This document shows, one piece after another, positions 22,892 to 30,857 of a stretch of 45,751 nucleotides of DNA. The stretch comes from Bacillota bacterium (GTDB taxonomy: Bacteria > Bacillota > Clostridia > Peptostreptococcales > Anaerovoracaceae), in contig JAFQZZ010000010.1 of assembly GCA_017405645.1 (NCBI GenBank), positions 1 through 45,751 of the forward strand. The letters run 5' to 3'. Each line of letters opens with the position of its first letter. The stretch's first letter is position 1. A program made the position numbers and the translations under genes. The notes beneath the pieces are model-generated. The model saw only the letters and a program-made list of their open reading frames with translations. It was not told the DNA's origin and did not search any database.

Positions 22892-24313
22892 ATGGAGTTA
22901 TCTTTTGACAGAATGTCCCACAAAGCGCAGCGTATGGCGCTGGGGATGATGGCGGACCGGCTGCTGAAGCATGTCAACAAGGACCGCGAGAAGGCGTATC
23001 TCGAACTGGTCGGGATCGCGGAAAAGTTCTACGGCGAAGGCGTTTCCAAGGAGAGCTATGACAAGGTACGGGAAGCCATCAAGGACCCGAACAATAAATG
23101 GATCCGGTTCATCAACCGGGTCATGGACGAGACCAATCCGAACGTGGCCAAGACACTGGCGCTGAACCTGGGTTACGAAGCTTTCTTCCGGGGCACCAAG
23201 CTGATCCGGGAAAACCGGAAGGTCTACAACTGCAATATCCCGTGGCTGATCCTCTTCGACCCGACTTCCGCCTGCAACATGCACTGCGCGGGCTGCTGGT
23301 CCGGGACCTACGGCCACAAGTATAACCTGGAATTTGAATACATGGACAAGATCATCACCCAGGGCAAGGAACTGGGGGTCTACCTTTACATGCTCACCGG
23401 CGGCGAACCGCTGGTAAAGAAAAAGGAGATCCTGCAGCTGGCGAAGAAGCACTATGACGTGGAATTCGCCATCTTCACCAATTCCACCTTCATCGATGAA
23501 GCCTTCTGCAAGGAAGTACTGCAGCTGGGGAACATCACCTTCCTGCTGTCCATCGAGGGAACGCCGGACACCAACGACGCTCGCCGGGGCGACGGCCACT
23601 ACCAGGCGGTCATGAACGCCATGGATCTTCTCCAGAAGTACGGGATCATCTTCGGCACATCCATCTGCTACACCCGGGAGAACGTGGAAGCCGTCACCAG
23701 CGACGAGTTCCTGCGGATGATTTCGCAGAAGGGCGCCCGCTACGGGTTCTTCTTCCACTACATGCCGGTAGGCAACACTGCGGTACCGGAACTGCTGCCC
23801 ACCGTGGAGCAGCGGAAATACATGATCGACCGGCTGCGCTATGTCCGTTCCCCGGAATGCGACATCGAGTTCTTCCCGATGGACTTCCAGAATGACGGGG
23901 AAGCGGTCGGCGGCTGCATTGCCGGCGGAAGAAACTACTTCCACATCAATTCGGCGGGAGACGCGGAACCCTGCGTATTCATCCATTATTCCGACGCCAA
24001 CATCAAGGACATGGATCTTCTGGAGATCCTGCAGAGTCCGCTGTTCATGGCGTACCACAACGAGCAGCCCTTCAACCACAATCACCTGAGGCCCTGCCCG
24101 ATGCTGGAGAATCCGGACATGATCGAGGAGATCGTACGGAAGACCAAGTCCAAGAGCACGAACCTGGAGTCCGTGGAGCCGGTGGAGGACCTGGTGGCGA
24201 AGTGCCGGGATTATGCGGAGATCTGGAAGCCGGAGGCGGAGCGTCTCTGGGCGGAACAGGAGCACAAGGAACGGCATTACGAAAACTACAAAGGCTGGAC
24301 GAAGGCCGAATAA
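22892..24313 (+). CDS. Radical SAM protein with C-terminal Cys region
   Basis: The 473-residue enzyme binds a 4Fe-4S cluster through C128-x3-C132-x2-C135 (CNMHCAGC) and cleaves SAM to start radical chemistry; MLTGGEP is the SAM-binding GGE motif. A 120-residue helical N-terminal region precedes the barrel. The C-terminal third has further cysteines (GGCIAGGRNYFHINSAGD, EPCVFIHY, RPCPML), like a SPASM or twitch domain holding an extra cluster. The substrate is unknown and no peptide precursor gene is adjacent. AAGGGGG precedes the ATG. It is a single-gene unit with a consensus promoter and terminator. Confidence 0.88.
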   Translation: MELSFDRMSHKAQRMALGMMADRLLKHVNKDREKAYLELVGIAEKFYGEGVSKESYDKVREAIKDPNNKWIRFINRVMDETNPNVAKTLALNLGYEAFFRGTKLIRENRKVYNCNIPWLILFDPTSACNMHCAGCWSGTYGHKYNLEFEYMDKIITQGKELGVYLYMLTGGEPLVKKKEILQLAKKHYDVEFAIFTNSTFIDEAFCKEVLQLGNITFLLSIEGTPDTNDARRGDGHYQAVMNAMDLLQKYGIIFGTSICYTRENVEAVTSDEFLRMISQKGARYGFFFHYMPVGNTAVPELLPTVEQRKYMIDRLRYVRSPECDIEFFPMDFQNDGEAVGGCIAGGRNYFHINSAGDAEPCVFIHYSDANIKDMDLLEILQSPLFMAYHNEQPFNHNHLRPCPMLENPDMIEEIVRKTKSKSTNLESVEPVEDLVAKCRDYAEIWKPEAERLWAEQEHKERHYENYKGWTKAE

Positions 24314-24325
24314 GCATGTACGGAT

Positions 24326-24352
24326 ACCCGGAACTTCGGTTCCGGGTTTTTG
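24326..24352 (+). terminator. Terminator after the radical SAM gene
   Basis: ACCCGGAAC (24326-24334), TTCG loop, GTTCCGGGT (24339-24347), then TTTTTG. Nine perfect pairs with a UUCG tetraloop. Confidence 0.85.
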
Positions 24353-24369
24353 TTATGAAAGGAGTCGAA

Positions 24370-25059
24370 ATGGATATCAGGCATGCATATATCGAGCAGG
24401 GGAGCGGGGAGCCGCTGATTCTGCTTCACGGGAACGGGGAGAGCAAGGAATATTTCGAGCACCAGATCCCGTTTTTTGCGAAGGAATACCGGGTGATCGC
24501 ATTGGATACCCGGGGACACGGGGAGACCCCGAAGGGAAAGAAGCCTTTCCGGCTGTGGCAGTTCGCGGAGGACCTGAAGGAGTTCATGGATGAAAAGGGG
24601 ATCGGCAGGGCCCATCTGCTGGGGTTTTCCGACGGAGGGAACATCGCCCTGATCTTTGCCCTGAAGTACCCGGAGAAGGTCCGCAGCCTGATCCTGAACG
24701 GGGCCAACATTTTCCCGAAGGGGATGGCGGAGCCGATGTACAGCCAGATCGTGGCGGCTTACGAGCGGAACAAGGAGGCGCTGCCGGAGCACCCGGAAAA
24801 GCAGGACCGGTTCGACATGCTGGCGCTGATGGCGGAGGAGCCCCACATCCGTCCGGAAGAACTGCAGGAGCTGAAAATGCCGGTGCTGGTGATCGCCGGG
24901 ACGGAGGACGCCATCACGGAGGAGCACACCCGGCTCATCGCGGAGAATATCCCGGGAGCGGAGCTGGTTTTCATCGAAGGAGACCATTATATCGCCCATG
25001 AAAAACCGGCGGAATTCAACCGGGCAGTCGCGGCGTTTTTAAGCAGACAAAACGGTTGA
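24370..25059 (+). CDS. Alpha/beta-fold hydrolase
   Basis: The 229-residue cytosolic enzyme is of the canonical alpha/beta-hydrolase type. The oxyanion motif is HGNGES (20-25), the nucleophile elbow GFSDGG with Ser87, the acid Asp180 in GTEDAI and the His206 in EGDHYIAHE; DTRGHGETP is the usual strand-4 segment. The substrate is not predictable. AAAGGAG precedes the ATG at 24370, which decides this start. The stop codon region overlaps the -35 of the rubrerythrin promoter, so it is the end of its own unit. Confidence 0.87.
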   Translation: MDIRHAYIEQGSGEPLILLHGNGESKEYFEHQIPFFAKEYRVIALDTRGHGETPKGKKPFRLWQFAEDLKEFMDEKGIGRAHLLGFSDGGNIALIFALKYPEKVRSLILNGANIFPKGMAEPMYSQIVAAYERNKEALPEHPEKQDRFDMLALMAEEPHIRPEELQELKMPVLVIAGTEDAITEEHTRLIAENIPGAELVFIEGDHYIAHEKPAEFNRAVAAFLSRQNG

Positions 25060-25084
25060 CGCGGTTTTTTGCGGGTGTTAGACT
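25056..25084 (+). promoter_or_regulatory. Promoter for rubrerythrin operon
   Basis: TTGACG (25056-25061), a 17-base spacer and TAGACT (25079-25084). The -35 overlaps the TGA stop of the upstream hydrolase. No separate promoter is seen before the two genes that follow, at 25696 and 27268. Confidence 0.6.
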
Positions 25085-25130
25085 ACAGGTAAGAAGATAT
25101 CGTTTTATGATTGGATAAGGAGAGATTGAA

Positions 25131-25670
25131 ATGGCAAATAAATATGCTGGAACCAAGACCGAAAAGAACCTGTGGGAAGCCTTTGCGGGCGAATCCATGG
25201 CCAGAAACAAGTATACGTATTTTGCGTCCCGGGCAAAGAAGGCCGGCTACGAACAGATCGCAGCCATCTTCCAGAAGACCGCGGACAACGAAAAGGAACA
25301 TGCCGAACTGTGGTTCAAGGCGCTGGGTGAATTAGGCGACACGCCGGAGAACCTGCTGCACGCAGCGGAAGGCGAGAATGCGGAATGGACAGACATGTAC
25401 GCCCGGATGGCAAAGGAAGCGGACGAGGAAGGCTTCCATGAACTGGCGGAACAGTTCCGGGGCGTGGCAGCCATCGAAAAGGCCCACGAGGAACGCTACC
25501 GCAAGCTTCTGGCGAACATCGAGGCGATGGAAGTGTTCAAAAAGAGCGGCGTGACGATCTGGGAATGCCGGAACTGCGGCCACATCGTCGTCGGAACGGA
25601 AGCACCGGAAGAATGCCCGGTCTGCCATCATCCCCAGGCGTACTTCGAAGTGCGGGCGGAGAACTACTGA
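25131..25670 (+). CDS. rbr: Rubrerythrin
   Basis: The 179-residue non-haem iron peroxidase reduces hydrogen peroxide to water in anaerobes. A four-helix diiron domain (about 1-138) has the ligands E21, E54-x2-H57 (ENEKEH-type segment) and E116-x2-H119 (IEKAHEER). The C-terminal rubredoxin domain binds one Fe through C146-x2-C149 and C162-x2-C165. Length and order are normal. Electrons likely come from rubredoxin, and the next gene encodes two rubredoxin-like domains. It heads a probable operon with that gene and cysK. Confidence 0.95.
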   Translation: MANKYAGTKTEKNLWEAFAGESMARNKYTYFASRAKKAGYEQIAAIFQKTADNEKEHAELWFKALGELGDTPENLLHAAEGENAEWTDMYARMAKEADEEGFHELAEQFRGVAAIEKAHEERYRKLLANIEAMEVFKKSGVTIWECRNCGHIVVGTEAPEECPVCHHPQAYFEVRAENY

Positions 25671-25695
25671 TCCGGAAGCAGAGGAGGAATGAGCC

Positions 25696-27249
25696 ATGGC
25701 TTTATACAAATGCAAGGTGTGCGGGTATGTGTTCGATGAAGAGTATCACGGCCGGTTGATCTCTTCGCTGGGATCCTGCCCGCTGTGCGCAAAACCGATC
25801 GAGAACCTGGTGCCGGCCGAAGAAGCAGAAAAAGAGGAGGAAGCATTCGTGGGAAGTGCCGTTTACAAATGCAGTATCTGCGGTTATGTCTATGATGAAG
25901 CAAAAGAAGGCAAACCATTTTCAACATTAAAAGAGTGCCCGGTGTGCAAGCAGCCGCCGGAGAAGTTCGAACGGATCTCCGGGGAACCGGAAGCGCCGGC
26001 GGAAGCCCCCTGTGAGGCCTGCGGCGCCCTGGATTACGACCCGCAGTTCGTACGGAAAGACCCCTCCGCCCGGTACATGGCGGAGATCCACGAGATGGCG
26101 GTGACGGGCCATTCCATCCATGCGGCCATGAGCACCCAGATGAAGATGCCCAACTGGGACGACATCCTGATCCTGGGCGCCCAGCTGGATCCCCCGCCCC
26201 TCAATGACGGGGACGAGGTGGACACCACCGTGGTGATCGGGAAGAACGCCAAAAAGCCCATGATCCTGAAGAATCCGGTCTACATTTCCCACATGTCCTT
26301 TGGCGCCCTGTCGAAGGAAGTGAAGATCGCCCTGTCCAAGGGCAGCGCCATGGCCGGCTCTGCAATGTGCAGCGGTGAAGGCGGGATCCTGCCGGAGGAA
26401 ATGGCGGCGGCGGACAAATACATCTTTGAGTACGTGCCGAACAAATACAGCGTGACGGAAGAAAACCTGAAAAATGCGGACGCCATCGAGATCAAGATCG
26501 GCCAGGGAACCAAGCCCGGCATGGGCGGCCACCTGCCGGGGGACAAGGTGACGCCGGAAATCGCAGCCCTCAGAGGCAAGAAAGTCGGCGAAGACGTGCA
26601 GAGTCCCTCCAAGTTCCCGGAGATCGAGTCCAAGGTGGACCTGAAGGAACTGGTGGAAGACCTGCGGTTCCGTTCCAACGGACGGCCCATCGGCATCAAG
26701 ATCGCCGCGGGACGCATTGAAAGAGACCTGGAATTCGCGGTATTCGCGGAACCGGATTTCATCACTATTGACGGCAGAGGCGGCGCCACGGCGTCCAGCC
26801 CCTTCCTTTTGAGAGAAGCCACCAGTGTGCCCACGATCTACGCCCTGCACAGAGCGAGAAAGTATCTGGACAGCATCCACTCCGACATCTCCCTGGTGAT
26901 CACCGGGGGCCTGAGAGTGTCGGCGGACTTTGCGAAAGCCATCGCCATGGGCGCAGACGCCATTGCGGTCGCCAGCGCCGGCCTGATCGCAGCGGGCTGT
27001 CAGCAGTACCGGATCTGCGGAACCGGGGCCTGCCCGGTGGGCGTGGCTACCCAGGATCCGGAGCTGAGAAGCCGGATGAACATCGATGCAGCGGCTCAGA
27101 GAGTAGCGAACTTCCTGAATGTTTCCCTGGAGGAACTGAAGACCTTCGCCCGGATCACCGGGCACGAACGGCTCCACGACCTTTGCGTGGACGACCTGTG
27201 CACCATTAACCGGGAGATTTCGGAATTCACTGACATACCGCATGCATAA
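25696..27249 (+). CDS. Glutamate-synthase-like FMN protein with two N-terminal rubredoxin domains
   Basis: The 517-residue protein starts with two rubredoxin-like modules (C6/C9 with C28/C31; C59/C62 with C81/C84) and a further CEACG pair (C106/C109). A GltS FMN-binding TIM barrel follows (about 150-500) with PVYISHMSFGALS, IKIGQGTKPGMGGHLPG and TIDGRGGATASSP. C435-x5-C441-x4-C446 matches the 3Fe-4S site of glutamate synthase. It lacks the amidotransferase domain, so it is not a complete GOGAT. It may be an electron-transfer oxidoreductase feeding rubrerythrin. It is 25 bases after rbr and 18 bases before cysK. Confidence 0.9.
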   Translation: MALYKCKVCGYVFDEEYHGRLISSLGSCPLCAKPIENLVPAEEAEKEEEAFVGSAVYKCSICGYVYDEAKEGKPFSTLKECPVCKQPPEKFERISGEPEAPAEAPCEACGALDYDPQFVRKDPSARYMAEIHEMAVTGHSIHAAMSTQMKMPNWDDILILGAQLDPPPLNDGDEVDTTVVIGKNAKKPMILKNPVYISHMSFGALSKEVKIALSKGSAMAGSAMCSGEGGILPEEMAAADKYIFEYVPNKYSVTEENLKNADAIEIKIGQGTKPGMGGHLPGDKVTPEIAALRGKKVGEDVQSPSKFPEIESKVDLKELVEDLRFRSNGRPIGIKIAAGRIERDLEFAVFAEPDFITIDGRGGATASSPFLLREATSVPTIYALHRARKYLDSIHSDISLVITGGLRVSADFAKAIAMGADAIAVASAGLIAAGCQQYRICGTGACPVGVATQDPELRSRMNIDAAAQRVANFLNVSLEELKTFARITGHERLHDLCVDDLCTINREISEFTDIPHA

Positions 27250-27267
27250 CAGACTGGAGACAGGGAA

Positions 27268-28200
27268 ATGGCAAGAATCTACACATCCGTGGACCAGCTG
27301 ATTGGGGGGACCCCGCTGCTGGAATTGAAGAATATCGAAAAAGAGCTGGGACTGAAAGCGAAGATCCTGGCAAAACTGGAATACCTGAACCCCGGCGGAT
27401 CCGTGAAGGACCGCGTGGGGAAGATGATGATCGACGATGCGGAGGCCAAGGGGCTTCTGAAGCCCGGCGCCACCATCATCGAGCCCACCTCCGGCAACAC
27501 CGGCATCGGCCTGGCGGCGGTGGCGGCAGCCAGAGGCTACCGGGCCATCATTGTCATGCCGGACACCATGTCCATGGAACGGCGGTTATTGATGAAGGCC
27601 TACGGGGCGGAATTGGTGCTGACGGAAGGCGCCAAGGGCATGGCGGGCGCCATTGCCAAAGCCGATGAACTGGCGGAGGAGATCCCCGGCAGCTTCATTC
27701 CCGGCCAGTTCGTGAACCCGGCGAATCCGGCGGCCCACCGGCTCACCACCGGGCCGGAGATCTGGGAAGACACTGACGGGGATGTGGACATCTTCGTGGC
27801 GGGAGCCGGCACCGGCGGTACCGTTACCGGCGTGGGCCAGTACCTGAAGGAACAGGATCCGGCCATTAAAGTCGTGGCGGTGGAACCGGCAGGCTCGGCG
27901 GTGCTTTCCGGCGGTCAGCCGGGCGCCCACAACCTGCAGGGCATCGGCGCGGGCTTCGTGCCGGAAGTCCTGGATACCTCCGTTTATGACGAGGTGATCG
28001 CCGTTGAAAACGAAGAAGCCTACGCAGCCGGACGGATGCTGGGCCGGAAGGAAGGCGTTGTCTGCGGGATCACCGCGGGCGCGGCGCTGCACGCGGCCAT
28101 TGAACTGGCCAGACGGCCGGAAAACGAAGGCAAGACCATCGTGGCGCTGCTGCCGGACACCGGCGACCGGTATCTGTCCACGGAATTGTTTGCGGAATAG
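27268..28200 (+). CDS. cysK: Cysteine synthase A (O-acetylserine sulfhydrylase)
   Basis: The 310-residue PLP enzyme makes L-cysteine from O-acetylserine and sulfide. The PLP Lys is K47 in GGSVKDRVG, the substrate loop is TSGNTGIG (74-81), the PLP-phosphate loop is [12 protein letters not shown] and the C-terminal part has [12 protein letters not shown]. These are all standard for CysK rather than cystathionine beta-synthase, which would carry extra domains. GGAGACAGGG precedes the ATG. Its position behind rbr and the rubredoxin-GltS gene suggests a link between thiol supply and peroxide defence. A strong terminator follows. Confidence 0.95.
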   Translation: MARIYTSVDQLIGGTPLLELKNIEKELGLKAKILAKLEYLNPGGSVKDRVGKMMIDDAEAKGLLKPGATIIEPTSGNTGIGLAAVAAARGYRAIIVMPDTMSMERRLLMKAYGAELVLTEGAKGMAGAIAKADELAEEIPGSFIPGQFVNPANPAAHRLTTGPEIWEDTDGDVDIFVAGAGTGGTVTGVGQYLKEQDPAIKVVAVEPAGSAVLSGGQPGAHNLQGIGAGFVPEVLDTSVYDEVIAVENEEAYAAGRMLGRKEGVVCGITAGAALHAAIELARRPENEGKTIVALLPDTGDRYLSTELFAE

Positions 28201-28212
28201 AACGAACAGATG

Positions 28213-28241
28213 AAAACAGCCTCTTCGGAGGCTGTTTTTTT
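28213..28241 (+). terminator. Terminator after cysK
   Basis: AAAACAGCCTC (28213-28223), TTCG loop, GAGGCTGTTTT (28228-28238) and a run of seven T. Strong stem with UUCG tetraloop. Confidence 0.9.
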
Positions 28242-28332
28242 ACGGGCCGGGGAGGCTCTCTATTGTTGCCGGCGAGTTTATGTGTTATCATAATAGGGTA
28301 AACTATTAATGAAAACGAAAGGAAGATAGACT

Positions 28333-28938
28333 ATGGGAATCAATATTGTATGTTTGGATATGGAAGGCGTATTAGTACCGGAGATCTGGATCGCGTTTTC
28401 GGAGGCCAGCGGCATTCCGGAACTGAGACGGACCACCCGGGACGAACCGGATTACGATAAGCTGATGAATTTCCGGCTGAAAATCCTGAAGGAACACGGG
28501 CTGGGCCTGAAGGAGATCCAGGACACCATCGCCACCATTGATCCGCTGGAAGGTGCCAAGGAATTTCTGGACGAGCTGCGGGCCACCGTGCAGACCATCG
28601 TCATCAGCGATACCTTTGAGCAGTTTGCGAAGCCGTTGATCGAGAAGCTGAATTGGCCGACCCTGTTCTGCAATACCCTGGAGGTAGGGGAAAACGGGAT
28701 GATCACCGGGTACCGGATGCGGTGCCCTCAGTCCAAGCTGACCACGGTGAAAGCCCTGCAGTCCTGCGGCTTCGACACCATCGCCAGCGGCGACAGCTAC
28801 AACGACATGGGCATGATCCAGGCCAGCAAGGCGGGGTTCCTGTTCCGGGCGCCGCAGAATGTCATCGATCAGTTCCCGGAATACCAGGCGTTTACGGAGT
28901 TCGACGACCTGCTGGCGGCCATTAAGGGTGCGCTGTAG
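28333..28938 (+). CDS. thrH: Phosphoserine phosphatase / homoserine phosphotransferase ThrH
   Basis: The 201-residue HAD enzyme dephosphorylates phosphoserine and in characterised members can pass the phosphate to homoserine, linking serine and threonine synthesis. The nucleophile motif is DMEGVL (D9, E11), the D-x-E variant that marks ThrH/SerB-like proteins. ISDTF is motif II, and GDSYNDMGMI is motif IV. EIWIAFSEASGI near the start is characteristic of ThrH. AAAGGAAGA precedes the ATG. It has no close partner gene in the threonine pathway here. Confidence 0.9.
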   Translation: MGINIVCLDMEGVLVPEIWIAFSEASGIPELRRTTRDEPDYDKLMNFRLKILKEHGLGLKEIQDTIATIDPLEGAKEFLDELRATVQTIVISDTFEQFAKPLIEKLNWPTLFCNTLEVGENGMITGYRMRCPQSKLTTVKALQSCGFDTIASGDSYNDMGMIQASKAGFLFRAPQNVIDQFPEYQAFTEFDDLLAAIKGAL

Positions 28939-28965
28939 CAGGGATTGATTATAGAGAGTGATGAA

Positions 28966-29940
28966 ATGAAGACCGGAAACAAGGAAGAACGAAGCGTCCG
29001 GGTCATCGCCCTTTGCCTGTCGGTCCTGGCGGCCGTGCTGATCTGGCTGGTGGTGTTTGTGATCCATCCGGTGCATTCATATGGGGAAGAAGCGCAGTAC
29101 AAGCTGAACTTCAACGCCAACGGCGGAACCACGCCTGTCAGCAGTAAGACCGTCGTGAACGGAGAGCCCTACGGGGAGCTGCCGGAGGCGGTCCGGACCG
29201 GTTACCTGTTCCTGGGGTGGTACACGTCCCTGGGGACCGACGGGGTGCAGGAGGATGCCGCCACGGTGGCGGACCTGACCCGGGACCGGAACCTTTACGC
29301 CCGGTGGACCCCCGAGGATGAAAACGCCAAAACCTACAAGGTGTATTTTCAGGGCAACGGCGGGAAGGTCGCCGAGGAGTTCCGGGAAGTGAAGAACGGC
29401 GAGGCTTACGGTGAACTGCCGGAAGCCACCCGGGAGGGATACTTTTTCCTGGGCTGGTTCACGAAATACCGGACCGGGACTCAGGTGGTTGAAAGCACCC
29501 GGGTAAACCTGACGAAGAACCAGTACCTGTATGCCCACTGGGAGGAAAAGCCCTGGAAGACCGAGATCTCCCTGCAGATCGGGAACCCCGAGATCACCAT
29601 CAACGGGAAAACCGGCCCCATAGATGAACAGGGGACGGCGCCGGTGATCCGGAACAACCGCACGCTGCTGCCGGTGCGGGCTGTCATCGAGGCCCTGGGC
29701 GGCACCGTCTCATGGAATGAGGCCAAAAGACAGGTGTCCCTGAAGATGAAGAACAAGACGCTGTATCTTCAGATCGACAGCACGCGTATCTGGGACAACA
29801 AAAAGAATGAATGGGAAATGGACACGGCACCCGTCATCGAAAACGGACGGACGCTGCTGCCGATCCGCGCCGTGACGGAGTATTTCGGCGCGGCCGTGAA
29901 CTGGGAGGAAGCTTCCCGGACCGTCACGATCCGATTATAA
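28966..29940 (+). CDS. Membrane-anchored surface protein: two InlB/Flg_new repeats plus CuAO stalk domain
   Basis: The 324-residue protein has one N-terminal hydrophobic segment (about 13-34) acting as anchor or uncleaved signal. Two Listeria-Bacteroides (InlB B-type, Flg_new) repeats follow, with YKLNFNANGGT to LYARW and YKVYFQGNGG to LYAHW. A copper-amine-oxidase-N stalk domain comes last (RTLLPVRAVIEALGGTVSW and RTLLPIRAVTEYFGAAVNW). Such modules are surface-exposed ligand-binding or spacer units. No catalytic motif is seen. ATG 28966 is preferred over an in-frame TTG 21 bases upstream. A weak GAGAGTGA ribosome binding site is present. Confidence 0.82.
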   Translation: MKTGNKEERSVRVIALCLSVLAAVLIWLVVFVIHPVHSYGEEAQYKLNFNANGGTTPVSSKTVVNGEPYGELPEAVRTGYLFLGWYTSLGTDGVQEDAATVADLTRDRNLYARWTPEDENAKTYKVYFQGNGGKVAEEFREVKNGEAYGELPEATREGYFFLGWFTKYRTGTQVVESTRVNLTKNQYLYAHWEEKPWKTEISLQIGNPEITINGKTGPIDEQGTAPVIRNNRTLLPVRAVIEALGGTVSWNEAKRQVSLKMKNKTLYLQIDSTRIWDNKKNEWEMDTAPVIENGRTLLPIRAVTEYFGAAVNWEEASRTVTIRL

Positions 29941-29942
29941 TC

Positions 29943-29975
29943 AGAAGGCTGTTCTCCCCGGACAGCCTTCTTTTG
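29943..29975 (+). terminator. Terminator after the repeat/stalk surface protein
   Basis: AGAAGGCTGT (29943-29952) and ACAGCCTTCT (29962-29971) form a 10-bp stem with a nine-base loop, then TTTT. Confidence 0.8.
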
Positions 29976-29985
29976 AAAAACAGAC

Positions 29986-30834
29986 ATGGAATTTACGAGA
30001 GTCAGAAAGAATACCTACATCACGAAGATCGACTGGACGAACGTCGGCATGTACCGGATCCGGGGCGGCGATGAGGTCGTGCTGATCGATACCGGCTACC
30101 ACGAGTCGCCGGAATTCATGGACCTGCTGGAGCGGGAAGGCGTGAATGTGCTGGCGGTGATCCACACCCACTTGCACATCGACCACATCGGCAATTCCGT
30201 AGCGGTGGAGAAACGGTACGGGTCGAAGATGTATGCCCATCTGTTGGAAGAGGACAACGAGGAGAAAAAGGAATACGGGGTGGAATTTCCCGTGATCTAT
30301 ACCCGGGAAAACGAAGTGGTGAGCGTGAAGGGAAACAAGTTCCCCACCATTTTCGCGCCGGGCCATTCCCCGGGACACCAGCTGGTGGTGACACCGGACG
30401 AAGTGTGTTTCCTGGGGGACGCCATCCTGTCGAAGGGCTACCTGGCCCATTCCCTGACTCCCTACATGTTCGATGCGGCCCAGAGCCTGAAGAGCATGGA
30501 GAGGATGAAGGACCTGGTCTATCCTGTGTATGTGGCGGCCCACGACGAAGTGATTCCGAAAGAGGAGTACCGGGATACGGTGCAGAGGAACATCAACCGG
30601 CACCTGCGGCTGTTCGAGATGATCCTGCAGTCCGCCCGGGAGCCCCTGGACCGGGAGACCCTGGTGGACCGGTCCCTGATTGCCTCCGGCGTCCATAATC
30701 CGGAAGCCCGGCAGTACGGGTGGATGGTGGACGCTTCCGCCGCAAGGATCAAAAACCTGCTGGACAGCGGGGTGCTGGTCCGGGAAAAGGGCCTGATCGT
30801 CTGGCGGAAAGCCCTGGAAGATATCTCTGAATAA
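29986..30834 (+). CDS. MBL-fold metallo-hydrolase
   Basis: The 282-residue protein is a glyoxalase-II/beta-lactamase-fold hydrolase. HLHIDH at 62-67 is the metal motif, APGHSPGHQL gives the next His ligands and FLGDAILS the bridging Asp. It has a C-terminal winged-helix-like extension (about 200-282) ending with a likely DNA- or protein-contact helix, an arrangement seen in the MBL proteins related to LACTB2. The substrate is unknown. It starts 11 bases after a terminator, with only a weak purine-rich upstream sequence (GAAAAACAG), so the start is moderately sure. Confidence 0.85.
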   Translation: MEFTRVRKNTYITKIDWTNVGMYRIRGGDEVVLIDTGYHESPEFMDLLEREGVNVLAVIHTHLHIDHIGNSVAVEKRYGSKMYAHLLEEDNEEKKEYGVEFPVIYTRENEVVSVKGNKFPTIFAPGHSPGHQLVVTPDEVCFLGDAILSKGYLAHSLTPYMFDAAQSLKSMERMKDLVYPVYVAAHDEVIPKEEYRDTVQRNINRHLRLFEMILQSAREPLDRETLVDRSLIASGVHNPEARQYGWMVDASAARIKNLLDSGVLVREKGLIVWRKALEDISE

Positions 30835-30857
30835 AGCATTATGGGAGGGGTGTTACG

